Below are positions 41,301 to 52,870 of a stretch of DNA of 64,000 nucleotides, one piece after another. The position numbers were made by a program, and so were the translations under genes. The notes under the pieces were generated by a model that had not been told where the DNA came from, did not search any database, and saw nothing but the letters and a program-made list of their open reading frames with translations. Location: contig CP099841.1 in assembly GCA_030062745.1 (NCBI GenBank), forward strand, positions 3,162,001 to 3,226,000, read 5' to 3'. How positions within the stretch are numbered: position 1 is the stretch's first letter; each line of letters begins with the position of its first letter. The DNA is from Capitulum mitella (lineage: Eukaryota; Arthropoda; Thecostraca; Pollicipedomorpha; Pollicipedidae).

Positions 41301-42090
41301 TTGCCTGATCGGAAATCGCTCCTGGGTCATGTCAGGACACTAAGTTTGGTGGCATTCTAGAAAGAACTTCAATGGTTTTTAAGGCACGTTTTAGCCTCTC
41401 CGTCAACAGCCCAACGAGATACGAGACCGTATTCTCCTACAAGACGAATCTGATATAGCCTTAATGAAGGAGTTAGTCTAGGAAGGCTTAGCGGATTTTA
41501 TCTCGATCAGTTAAGGCCATTAACTTTATTTGGCCTCCAAATATGCCTGCGCTACTCGCCAAACGATTTACATTGCTGTTGGTTTGACGAAATACATGAA
41601 ATATGTGCGAACAAGCCATAGTAAAAATCATTAGGATGCATGATATGCGGCGGGTGGTTTCTCCTGTATATCATGATTAGAAGAAAAAGTGGACAGGTTT
41701 GGCAACTAATCATACTTGCGATTAGAAGACAATAATTATTCCTGTGAAGATTTTACGCAAACAGGTTCTCCAAATATTAGAATACGACCTTACTTTGCAT
41801 CGTTACTGACATCAGGTCAGCCTCCGGCGTTCCTGGGCTTTCTGGTGGCGGGGCTATTCGCGACTGGGTGTATATTTTCCCTCTCTGGCGGCCTGTCGCT
41901 AATTCACGGCCCGTAATCCGGTTAGGCCCGGCCGGCTGTGATCCGTATGCCACTAAAGGCGCGCGCCGCAAATCGAATCTGGTCGCCGCCTAGTGTCCGA
42001 AAAAGCCCCGCCTGATGAAGCGGTCCGCGTGATCCGTGCAGCGTAACAAATAAAGCTTAGACGCGATTGGAACGAAGGGAACCTTACAAA
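38300..42090. other. region without a supported gene
   Basis: Mixed-composition sequence with a G12 run at 40440. One long minus-strand open frame (40384-40980) is listed separately. No repeat family of this window is present. Confidence 0.4.
40384..40980 (-). other. 198-codon open frame, unknown
   Basis: This is one of the longest open frames outside the two genes. The translation is Cys-rich (..CLVLPVYNCAINTVEQNCSCAVPLLCNYAF..) with no domain I recognise. Its end runs into a C-rich/Pro-rich tract. There is no splice support. It could be a remnant of a coding transposon or simply chance. Confidence 0.15.
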
Positions 42091-42095
42091 GTGGA

Positions 42096-42099
42096 ACTG

Positions 42100-42179
<80 letters not shown>

Positions 42180-42211
42180 AGATAAACATACGTACATATA
42201 AGCACACACTA

Positions 42212-42283
<72 letters not shown>

Positions 42284-42292
42284 ATATATATT
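42096..42292. repeat. compound (TA)n-(TG)n-(TA)n microsatellite
   Basis: A (TA)n block (42102-42160), (TG)n (42161-42178), a short ACGTACATA/ACACA linker and a second (TA)n block (42218-42276). It is near-palindromic and could extrude hairpins. Confidence 0.9.
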
Positions 42293-42669
42293 TATTATGC
42301 GACAGGAGTTGATGCCCTTTTCGTTTCGCAAAAAAATGCTTCTTTACAAATTTCAAAACCTGATTGGATAACTCTGTTCACAAAAACCGAGGGCATTTTC
42401 CAAAACTTCATTGGGCTCAAAATGACATCAATTTGTCACCATTTTCTTCTGCTGGGATTCTGCATCTTTGTTTTTATCCCGTTTGCTCATTTTAATTATC
42501 ATCTTACGCGTTCCGGACTGTGTGTAAGAATACTCAGATTTCGTCAAAGCTAGGCTTTGTAATGTCGTATCCTCATTTAGTTAACAAATGGTTCACTTAT
42601 CCAAAACGTGGTTTCCTCCACATGTTAGTCGCGTGTCGTTGTTTTGCAGCATTCCGGAATTCAACAAGG

Positions 42670-42671
<2 letters not shown>

Positions 42672-42733
<62 letters not shown>
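42672..42733. repeat. (TA)n microsatellite
   Basis: About 29 TA units, 400 bp from the compound tract at 42096-42292. Confidence 0.95.
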
Positions 42734-42739
42734 TAGATA

Positions 42740-43628
42740 TTGCGATACACATCATACATATTTGTCACATATTGCATATACATTATTCATTTCGTGGACA
42801 CGGCAAGAAACAGAAACACCATACATACTCACAGGCAACACGACCGACATTTGGTCCATAGTCAAGTCCCACGATTTGATTACCTCGGTGCCAAGAAAAC
42901 TGGACTGAAAACTGGCATCACATCAAAATGGGACTTCGAGAAATGGGTTTTGTGGCGGCAGATGGAGCCAGTACAGTACGGAAAGTTTTTTAAATGACTC
43001 CTGACCAATAGCCAACAGTCAGAGTCAAAGTCGGCGGTAAGCGATACCGTTAAACATCTTATTGGAACTCGTGCACGAGAAACTTAAACATGGAACTGTA
43101 CTGCATTTTATAGTTTCCGGTCTAGCGGTGTGTGTCTTTCCTAAAAATGTTTAGCGTGACCTTTGATTCAGCTCTGGCACAACTTTCTGCAGACTTTGGC
43201 AGCTTATGCACACATTTTTTTATTAGAGGCTATCATCGATACCCTTTGAGCTAAATGTTGTTTATCATTTTTAAGGTGAGCTGATATATCCCGACTAACT
43301 GGGATATTTCGCCACTTCCCTTTTGGGAAGGGGAGGATATTCGCCTACGGCCCATCGCGAGTACTAATTGCCATTGCTTGATGATTCGAATGGCAGTAGA
43401 TGACCCATTACCCTGAGGCCCCAGATATCTCCCATTTATAGACATCAAGTCAAGCGTGACGTCACAGATTAGGTCGAATCCCTAAATTTTATGCTCATTT
43501 ACCCACTGCTTCAAAAGCAGATTACGAAAGCAAAATGATCGGATTTGGCTATATATAAAATCAACACAACTTAACTTGTAAGATGAATAATGTTTTGTTC
43601 AAAAAACGTGACTCAAGGTCGGCCTAAT
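42740..43628. other. spacer, no gene seen
   Basis: No supported gene. It ends at the TTAC flank of A5. Confidence 0.45.
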
Positions 43629-44847
43629 TTACCCCTATTCCCGGCAGGGGGGGGGAATCCGCCCCCCCTCGGGTTTTTTGCTTGCCAATTCCAGGCTTTT
43701 TAACGCAGCTTCACGAAACTTGGTCACTTTTCTTAGCTATTCTTTCTATGTGCCGTGACAAAATTTCAAAATTCTACTTTGCTCAGGGGCGGAGTCAGGC
43801 AACGTTTTTGGGAGGCACCTCATGCCATTTTTGGCCATGTTAAGGGTAAAAGGAAAATGCCTGCCAAAAACAGAGTTTTTAAGATAGAACTTAAAGCTTT
43901 ATATGGATGTATAGCTAAGTAGTTGGGCCATGTGCAGATCAAATTTTGTTTACTTGAGGTCATTTTACAAGGTCAGGTCGAGGTCAAAAGTCAAAATTTG
44001 TTTTTTTGCAATAATTTCGGCGCCGCTTTTTTTCAAATGCCAAACCCGGAACATATATGACGTAGAAGGGTGCCTTCTACTTGTGTACCAAGTTTCAGCT
44101 TGATAACAGGTCGGGTCACGGAGCTATGACCTAAAATGTCAGTGCGCCTACCCTATATCGCAATAGCCATAAAATGAAATTTTTGAAATAGAGTGAATTC
44201 AAACGATTGAAAACGTTTAAAGATAATATTAAATGCATAGGAGATCATTCCAAGTGCCCCCAAGGCCACTGGAGGTCATTTAAGGTCAAAGGTCACAAGT
44301 TGATCTGAGAAACGTGTGACCATGACAGTTCCCCCTTTTTCATGTCCCTGGCACCGCCTATGCTAACATTATACAAACATTGCAATGCGATTTGTACTTC
44401 TTTAGTATAACATGACTAGCAGAAGCCAAAAAAGGGTGTTTGCCTCTTTTGTTCATCCAGTTGTTAGAAAACTAATCCTCCTATGTTTGAAACCCTGTGA
44501 ACGCCTATGAATTTTCTCAAAATTTCAGATTTGTGTACCCATGGTGAAAAGCCCTATCCATAATCTCTCGATTCATGCCAGTTTTATCGAAATCGGTCGA
44601 TAAACAGCGGAGTTATAAGAAGCCCAAAAGTACCCCCCATTTTGACATTTTTGCCCCCCTGTATCCACAAATTTCAAAATTTTGAAAATTTCGTTTTATA
44701 AAAATGTAGTTCACGTCATGGCAAATCGATTGCCGTTTGTTGCGGTGAAATCGGACGAGTAGTTCTCGAGATCTCAGGGGGGCCGAATCCGCCCCCCCCC
44801 CTGCCGGGAATCGGCCATACCGTCTAGCCCTCCGGGAATAAGGTTAC
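43629..44847 (-). mobile_element. family A element, copy A5, flanked by TTAC
   Basis: The element is 43633-44843 (1211 bp) with ends CCCTATTCCCGG and CCGGGAATAAGG. Both flanks read TTAC (43629-43632 and 44844-44847) rather than TTAA. Identical flanks on both sides favour a true TTAC duplication over later mutation. It carries a three-hexamer DR4-DR1 array at 44273-44295. Confidence 0.85.
44273..44295 (+). promoter_or_regulatory. DR4-DR1 hexamer array in A5
   Basis: AGGTCA at 44273, 44283 and 44290, with spacers TTTA and A. The fourth hexamer of the family array has mutated here. Confidence 0.6.
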
Positions 44848-45143
44848 ATGGTCAAATTAGGTGACTTACGAGCGTGACTTTTTGCATGTTACTGATGCGA
44901 GATTTCACCAGAAGATCAGAAATAACTCTTAGTTTCTGTGTCTCCAATACCCTAATGAATAAGGGCTAGATTTGCCTTGTAAAAGAAGCTAAATCGACAA
45001 CGTAGATCTAGAAACTTAGTATCGTTCAACTCATTTCAGGTCATCTGTGGCCTTCGCAACTTGATATTTGGTCTCTATGTTATCTCTTGCGAGCTTCTTG
45101 TGAGCCAAGCCGAGAGAAAAGACACATACGGGGTCCAAACAAT

Positions 45144-45255
45144 CATGAGCGTAGGAACCTGGGCCAGGGGTCATGCTCCCTTTTTTGGGAAATTCTACAT
45201 TATTCCTATGGGGAAAAACGTTTTCTCCACCTTTCTGGATGTTCCTACGCCCCTG
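45144..45255. mobile_element. short hAT-like MITE, 112 bp
   Basis: The left end CATGAGCGTAGGAACCTGG and the right end ATGTTCCTACGCCCCTG are inverted (core GCGTAGGAAC). The 8-bp flanks CAAACAAT (45136-45143) and CAAACAAC (45256-45263) match at seven positions, the duplication size of hAT elements. Confidence 0.7.
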
Positions 45256-45263
45256 CAAACAAC

Positions 45264-47769
45264 AGGTGAAAACCATATCGACTCAGCTGGGAGAGACATA
45301 TGACTTGAACTATAATGGTGAACTGGTCAACCATTTTTTTCAAAAGGTGGCTGGGCTGTTCAGGCAGGACTAAGACAAGCTCGGGGCGGCTAGCTTCCGT
45401 GGTCCAGAGGTTGCGCTGAAAAGCAATTAGCAGCCATTTCCTGTGACGTTTTCGTAAAAAGATTTGCTACAGACTATCACAAGAATTTGGCCCGGCCATA
45501 TGTATAGTAGACCTTAAGGTAGGTAAAGCCTTACCAACATGACGGCGGTCCTACCAACTTTTGATAATTTTAGCATCATAACTCCATGATGAAGTATGAA
45601 ACGAAAATGCCTGAAAATGGCTCTATTACTGTCAGCCTTAAGAACTTCTTCACTGATAGCAGCAGGCAACCGTATTAAGCCTCCCGGTTCCCCGAGGCTT
45701 CGGCTATTTTATAAGCCTCTTTTAGATGCTAATTTAAGACTCGTTCAGCGATCCTCCTCATCTCTAATGAGGTAATATATCAGTATGAAGGAGCAGCCGT
45801 TATTTTGATTTCCATTTCAGCCGTCTTTTGCGCAGAACATGAGCTCCAGGACCTCATATTCGGAATTAATCTCAAGGATAGATCTCCAAAACTGTTTAAT
45901 CATAATGAAATGGAAAACAAAAAGAGCTGAATAGAAATAAGTAACTAAATATAAGAAGAATGAGCATTCAGCGTGAAGGTTTCCGGGTTTCCAACGTCAC
46001 AAGATCGGCGCTTTCCCTTAACTCAGAGCCTCGGATCAAAAGAAGCTCAAAACATGCGGAAGGTTGTAACCACCAACGGGTACTCCAAAGCACGCCCGTC
46101 ATAATGCGATGCTAATCACACTTTAGGATCTACGACCGCACAAGAGTCCACAATGACGAACGCTTTCCTTTTAGGCCGTCAAAATGTGGAATCTCCTGAC
46201 ACATTGTGGGTCTCGGTCACGTGCGTGAAGGCCCTGTCCTATCCACCGCCGTGTTCCGCCACTTGGGTCCCGAGAGTACAAAGGCCCGACCTGGGAAGCC
46301 AAACGTCTGGGAACCTCCGATGTGGAGAAGAGCTCGGATATCGGAGCTGCACTAGGGTGGCTACGGCGCAAGAGGTCCGGCGCCTTAGCACTCTCGAAAC
46401 ATGCTGAATCCAATGTAAAGAGCAACGACGCAACAAACTCACCGGGAAGGTAAGGGGCGTCGACACCTCGGTCGGGCGATGCGTGAGGGCCCGACACGCG
46501 ATGGTCCCGAAGGTCGGGGACAAGGACCGTTCGGCGGGCCCCGATGTTACGAGTCATCAGGGACGCAGGAATCAGGGGGCTGGGGGGCTTCGGCCCCTCC
46601 AACTTTCGGGCTTTTAGATCCCAATTTTCTCAGCACCGAGGATATGCAGTATGCTTGTTTGCCATTAGGCCATTGCCACACCATGGTAGACATTTACAAG
46701 TGTGAACGTAATTATAAAAAATAGATTTTTTCATGCAAAATGCTCAGCGAACAGAACGAGGACAAATTTATAGTGAAGATCGAGACGAAGTGGGCGAAGG
46801 GAAGGAGGCATTTGCTAACGCAACGGGTAGCACAAATTGCAAACTATTCGGGTGCATAAGTGACACGGGGAAACGTTTGGTTCCGGTTGTCATGTTTGGT
46901 TGTAGCAACGACGTTGACTAAGAAATGAAATGTCATTAACCGACCCTGTCGGTTCCTGTCGGTAAAAGAAGGACCTGTGAATACCTCGACAAGGCAGATG
47001 TTTCTCAGTTTTTAATTTGGGACTGTGAAAAGGTTCGGCCGGTGGCTGGAAGAGGCATAAAGAGTGCTGGTTAAGGTTTTGGATTTTACGCTGGTCTTAT
47101 GTGTTTGATGTCATTAAACCCCAAATGTTTCGGCACAACTTGACACGCCTTCGTCCGTGGGATCTGCGACTGACGTGGATAAAAACACGGCGGTTACAAA
47201 AATAAGCGCGCAGTTAATGGTAAGCTCACATAAGTACTAGCTGAGATGTATATAACATGAAGCTGACGTCGTGAGAGACATTTAATACGCAACGCTGCCT
47301 GCAGATCTTGCAGTTATGCCATATGATAAGCTGAGATATGATAAGTGCGTAGCAAATTAAAGATGTTGCGCATGTTGACTTTGCTCAAGGGACGAAATTG
47401 ACAGGCAAAAAGCTGTTCGTTACATCAAATGGACAGAGAACGGTTACGTTGGTACGACTCCGGCGTTCCGGTCACTGAAAATTGCGATTCCAGCAATGGG
47501 GCACGCACCTGCTTCATAGCTGGTTTCTGACCTGAAAGTAACGGCCTTTTTATGCCGAGCTCTGTTATTGTTATCTGCATTGTCGAGAGGTTGTCGTTCA
47601 CTGCGTTACTTTTGTTCGACGTTTTTTATATTCTCGGCCAGAAAATTATTGGTGAATCAGTTGCGTTCAGGCGTTCAAACGGCAAAGGTGCCAAAGATTT
47701 AACTGAGTACTTTTTACTTACATATCTCTGCGTTATAAACGATTTGTGAATACCGACCCAATTCAGAGC
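45264..47769. other. region without a supported gene
   Basis: It contains a GC-rich patch 46190-46600 and, near 46560, CAGGGACGCAGG followed by a GGGGGGCTTCGGCCCC stem that looks like one end of a hAT-type MITE; the other end was not found. Confidence 0.4.
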
Positions 47770-48150
47770 ACAACAGTGTCGGAGGGGAGTTCATAAGAAC
47801 CCTCTTCCGATTTTTTGAGGATAACCAAAAAAATGAAAAGACGGGTACCAATCTTAGGGTACTTTTTCATACATTATTTTCACATCTTGCGTCAATTTAT
47901 AAACAGCGTCGCCTCGAGTCATTGACCTAGGACAGTTCACGTGAGACCATCTTCCCAAAAATGAAAGTGGCATAGAATTTTGTCAAATGTATTGACTGAT
48001 GTGAAACTGGGTAAATTGATAGAAAATGGCAAATGGGACAATTGTAATATTTCACATATATTCCCTGGTGCATCTGACGTCGTTTAAACGCGTAATTGTA
48101 ACAAGTGATCTGTGGCCTCGGGTCAGGTCATGTTTCATACCGAATTTTTA
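47770..48150 (+). mobile_element. family L-like fragment
   Basis: A stem GGAGGGGAGTTC..GAACCCTCTTCC at 47780-47810 is followed by sequence collinear with 52700-52830. It includes a TTGACCTAGG motif and is rich in TGACCT-type hexamers. It lacks a recognisable TTAA terminus and lies just before H3. Confidence 0.35.
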
Positions 48151-48406
48151 TGCGCGCAACTGAGCACAGTTCTCAGGTTTGGAGTCTTGGAATGTTTATT
48201 GGCAGTGATATGTGCTTCAGAAGTACTAAAGGGTGAGAAAGTCCCATTTGGCCCACGCTTGACATGACCTTTTGAAATATTAAGCTTGTTTGCAATAAAA
48301 ACACACTTTGTATGGCCACAGATCATACGACCTATGCAGACGCTTTCTTTCCATGCATTTCACAATAGTCCAGTCTTCTTATTTTTGACCATCAAAATAA
48401 AAATAA

Positions 48407-49728
48407 TTAACCCGCGCAGTGGAAGGGGGTTTCGCACTAATGCGCACTGGAAGGGGACACAAAAGTGTCCCCCTCTCCACTCTCGGAAACAGAAAGAGAC
48501 ATGAAATTTTATGGACAGGATGGGGTTGTAACGATGTACATTGTGTGCAATTTTCATGGTCCTAAGTCAATATCTTTAAGGTCAAATGGAATGAGAAAGG
48601 TCAGATTTTGACACTTTCTCGACCGGTACAGGCGACTACACCGTACGACTTTTCGAACAAAACGGGGAAAGGGTGTTTGTTTGGCCCTTAAAACGTGGAA
48701 TGCGGCAATTTCCATTCATTTGGCGTCTTGACTAAGGATTTCGGTTCGAGGTCATTTCAGGTCATTGCCCTACGGTGTCAATCTTTCATCTTTTGCACAT
48801 CAGATTTCGAGCATCACGGGAAAGCTGTAAGTATGGGCACTATACGTATCTTTTGGCGTATTTTCAGTGAAGGCAGCCAACGTCGGCACATTTGGCCACT
48901 CTCAGCATTTATATTTATGTATATATGTATATGTATATATGTATATACATGTGAATATCAATGTGCCAAACGTGTTTTTAGTAGGGTCTTTAAATGTATA
49001 TTTCATACAAATCGACATATTGTAAAGCAAATCTGGACCAGGTTACAAAATAGTTGCCCTTGACCCTTGATGACCTTGACCTGAAATGACCTGGGTATGT
49101 ATAAGCGTATCCATCTGTGCTTACGTGATTTACTTAGGTTCTTTGAACGCATGTTTCATACGAATCGACTTTTCGCAAAGCAAATCTGGACCAGGTCACA
49201 AGATATTTGACTTTGGCCTTTGATAACCTTGGCCTCAACTAACCCTGGTATATGTAAGTTTATCAGTGTGCGTACACGTCTTTTTATTATGGTCTTTAAA
49301 TGCATATTTCATACAAACTGACATGATGTAAAGCAAATCTGGATCGGTTCACAAGCCGGTTGACCATGACCTTTGGTGACCTTGACCCTTATTGATCCTA
49401 ACTTTGGTCTTGGTATATCCATCACTTATGCCCAAATGACGTCGCGTGATTGTGTTGAAACGGTAATCTTAGGTATAACGCTGGTTCTGTCACAAAGGTC
49501 CCATTTGTCAGCGACAACCGTCGTTTTCGTTATGTTTGCTTGACTTCAAATGCTTAAAACTTCAAAAATTTCCGGCCAATTTCTGATTTTTCTGCGTCAA
49601 TCGACGAGCTATTGAATTGCCATAAATATCACCAAGCAGCAGCAACCAGCTCCGATCCGTTCTCGAGGTATTCAAGAAAAACAGGTGGGGGGAGGCACAG
49701 AAAGACCCCCTTCCAGTGTGCGTGTTAA
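48407..49728 (+). mobile_element. family H TTAA element, copy H3 (best preserved)
   Basis: The element is 48411-49724 (1314 bp) with TTAA at 48407-48410 and 49725-49728. The left end CCCGCGCAGTGGAAGGGGG pairs with the complement of the right end, CCCCCTTCCAGTGTGCGTG. About 30 bp inside the left end the terminal motif recurs (GCGCACTGGAAGGGG), followed by the hairpin GGGGACACAAAAGTGTCCCC. Internal units start near 48981, 49134 and 49287 (153-bp period). Confidence 0.85.
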
Positions 49729-50249
49729 ATCGTGAAAATGACCTCGAGCCAAATATTCGGTTTTCGCATTGCGGTGGTGCCCGCCGCCCAATATTTGAGT
49801 GACTTCTGTGAAATAGTTTTGGGGCGCGAGTTCCGTGATGTAAAAGGAATATTACGTGGAGCGATATAATTGAATTTTATGCTGTACCGAACCTGATCAA
49901 TGATAATGTGGCAGATGATGCGACATACACCAGAAACGCCCAACGCATAGGCGTCAATGCCTTGACCTAGGCCCGAGGCGGATTTCGCAGGATTTCGCCT
50001 AGGGGTAGCGGCGAATGGTCAGCGTGGAGACGTCTTCCCGTTCGACCCCCATTTTTCTTTTGTAGATATGGAAAAACGGTCGGCGCGGGTCCAGGGAAAA
50101 CATTAAGTATCAAAAAAAATAAAAATAAAAAATCCATGCGCGTCACGTTATTTGAGAAAGTTTTTCATCCTGTCCCCGTACAAAGTGGCCAAAATACGAC
50201 AAAAGCGGTGGGATTTTGGGCGGTTACGTCACTACCTCTTTTTGAATGT

Positions 50250-51710
50250 CGTGTCTGTATCTGGTCCCTCTGCCCCCTCGTAGTTTCTGGAGACTTTTTG
50301 CCTGCTAAGGTTAGGCTCCCTCTTGCAGTCACAGGGTCACCTTTGGTAGTCCCGGGCCGTCTGTCGTGTCTGGGCCTTTCAGTGCTCTCAGGTTGCTTTC
50401 ACAGTTTCACTTGTCCCCCGGGACGTCTCAGACGCCCCTCTGGCAGTCTCAGTGGCACCTCGGACAGTTTCAGTGACCCGTCTGGCAGTTTCATGAACGC
50501 TTAGGCCATCTCGGGTCCCTTCCTGTCGTCCCTGGAACATTTTTGCCGTCTAAGGGGCCCCTGCCGTTTCAGGACGTGTCTGGAGGTCTAAAGGTTTAGC
50601 AGCTTCAGGGGCCCTTCTGGTTCTCGCAGGGGCCCCTATTGCTAGAGTCTGCTAGTTATCAGTCTCAAAGGCCCCTTTCTAGCAATCTCAGCGGGCACCG
50701 TGTTGTCCTACGTGCCCCTCTAGTGGTCTCTGGGGAACATTTTTGCCGGAGCCCTCTGGCAGTTATAAAAGACATGCTGGCGATTTTATGCCCCTGTGCA
50801 GTGTCATGGGCCCTATGAACGTCTCCGGTAGTCTCCATGACCGTATCAAAGATCTTCCTGTTTTACATGGGATATGTCCAAGGGCAGTCTAAGGGCCTCC
50901 CTAGCAGTATCGGGGGCTTTTGTTGGCGCTTCAGAGGCCTTGCTGGCAGTCTCAGGGGCACCTTTTCCGTGTCAGGAGCACACCTAACGCGCTTGAGGGC
51001 CCTCTGGCCGTCCAGGGCCCCACACCTTCTTAGAGACCTTCTAATTATCTTTTTTGCCTTGCAGGGGACCTTCGACCTTTTTGGCGGTCACCGGGACCAT
51101 CTGCCGTATAAGGTCCCATGTTGTCCTCTCAGGACCCACCTCGCCTTCCCGGGGCACCCTGACTGCATCAAGAACCTCTTAGGTTTTCAGAAAGACTAGT
51201 GTAGCTCATTTGAGGTTGAAAAGATCATCGATGAATCCCCGTTCAGGGGGCCCCTCTGGCTGGCCAGGGGCTCTTCATCCCGTGCTGGACGCTCTCTTAA
51301 GTTCTTGCGGTCTCAGGGGCCTCTCTGGCACTTCAAGCGGCTCCATGGAACCTCTGCCATATTGGGGTCCCTCCTGCGGTCCAGGGGCCCGTCTCTATCC
51401 GTCTCAGGGCCCACCTTGCCGTCTCAGGGTCTCATCAACCCTCCCGGAGGCGGCGGAGGCCCCTGACTGCATAAGGAGTCTTCTGCTTTCCACAAATGTC
51501 CCTGAAACACATTCGGGGCCCTTACGACCTTTCAAGGACCCCTATACCGTTCTGTGGACTCAGTCCTCATCTTGGCCATCTCAGGGGCACTCCGCCCTGT
51601 GAGGGCCCTTCTGCGGGACTCATGGGTCATTTAACTCTCCAGGAGCTCCCCTGACTGCACCAAGAACCCGCCAGGTTTTCGTAGAGACTTCATGAAACTC
51701 ATACGGAGCC
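50250..51710. repeat. degenerate ~25-40-bp minisatellite (GCAGTCTCAGGGGCCC)
   Basis: Motifs such as CTGGCAGTYTCAGGGGCCCC recur for about 1.4 kb with strong divergence. It resembles the 37.4-38.3 kb array in style but not in sequence. The long open frames over it are compositional. Confidence 0.65.
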
Positions 51711-51779
51711 CCTCTCAGGCCTCGGGGGGATCGCCCCATCGTCCCCTTGGATCCGCGCCTGACCTAGGCTGTCCTTTGA

Positions 51780-52068
51780 CTTTAAACTCTTCCGAGTTAC
51801 GTAAAAGTTTTGCTTATCAAAATTTTTTGACGAACATGCCAACGTTGAAATCTGGCCTAAGATGATCTCTGGTGACCTTAATATTCGCCTTATTCGGAAA
51901 ATCTGGGTGCTTTCTGTGAGTTTTGCAAAGGGCTTTCCAACGGCGTTTTTACTTCTCCCGTGGGACTTATAGCTCTTGAAATCTTGGGGAGGGGGTTCTC
52001 ATGAAGCCTTCTTCCCCCTCCCCCGGCCCGGCGAAGGTGGATCCGGAGGCTGGCCCAGCGAGGGTTAA
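51780..52068 (+). mobile_element. family L fragment with TTAA right end
   Basis: It ends GCTGGCCCAGCGAGGG then TTAA (52065-52068), with a G-run/C-run stem (GGGGAGGGGG ... CCCCCTCCCCC) just inside. This resembles the A and G right ends in layout. The left limit is unclear. Confidence 0.4.
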
Positions 52069-52121
52069 GACGCTTTGGATTCCTGTAATCACGTAAGATC
52101 TTTGCCAACGATAAAGAGAAA

Positions 52122-52337
52122 GTGGTGGGCGTCAGCACTGTTCCTCCGGGGCTCTTCAGGCGCCTCCCCGGCATCGCGCCCCCGGGGATTCCGGGCCAGA
52201 TGGTGGCGGCGCGGGAAAAGGATTGCCGGGGCGTGAACCGGGCACCGACGACCCGGCCTGACCTTCAGAACCCGCCGGCAGTGACCAAGCCCGTGAACGA
52301 CGCGACCGAATCGCCTGGTCATTATGACTGGGTGAGA
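52122..52337 (+). other. possible exon, GC-rich, unidentified
   Basis: An open frame ends ..PAVTKPVNDATESPGHYDW at a good donor, GACTGG|GTGAGATC (52336). It lies in the 588-bp GC-rich island between two outward TTAA ends (52065 and 52657). No domain or acceptor was recognised. Confidence 0.2.
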
Positions 52338-52656
52338 TCGGAGCCACAGACCAGAGGACGTAGTACTTTGAATTTGCAGAGTATGGGCTCTTTCCGAGCG
52401 TGTGTGTGCCGCAGGTCTCAGAAGAATCGCAGCGTCCAAGCCTGTCCGTCGGCAGGCGGCGGTGCAGTCGGTTGGTGGGCCATTTGACAGCTCGCGGAGC
52501 GATTTGCAGCACCAGTAGCCTTGGCAGGGCGGAAAGCCTCAGGGCTCGGACTACAGGAGGGGAGGGTCGTGATCACACCGGCAGTCAGAGAAAAGCCGGT
52601 CAAATACGGCTCATTAGAAACGTCTACGCTCCTTTGATCTGAGTCAGTGCAGTTAC

Positions 52657-52870
52657 TTAACCTTGGCCGGGCCGGGGTTCGCGAGAATCCCCGCTTCGGT
52701 TCTTCGACGATGGTCAAAAAACTAAGAGGCGCAGAGACATGAAAATTGGGTTACCTTTTTATACATGATTCTTGCACATTATGCCAATTTTTCAACTTAC
52801 TTGACATCACCTGACGTCACTGACCGAGGAGAAGTCAAGTAAGAGTAAGCTTCAGAAAGTAAATTGTCAA
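52657..52870 (+). mobile_element. family L fragment with TTAA left end
   Basis: It begins TTAA-CCTTGGCCGGGCCGG, then a GGGGTTCGCGAGAATCCCC hairpin. The interior (ATGGTCAAAAAACTAAGAGG, then a ..CATGATT..GCACATTATGCCAATTTTT stretch) resembles 47.77-48.15 kb. No right end was found. Confidence 0.4.

Noticed and set aside
42084-42356. Open frames of alternating Tyr/Ile
   Set aside because: Simple translation of TA microsatellites.
50136-51602. Three open frames of 120-130 codons in a row on the plus strand
   Set aside because: They lie on a degenerate minisatellite; the proteins show only the repeat's composition and no consistent frame.
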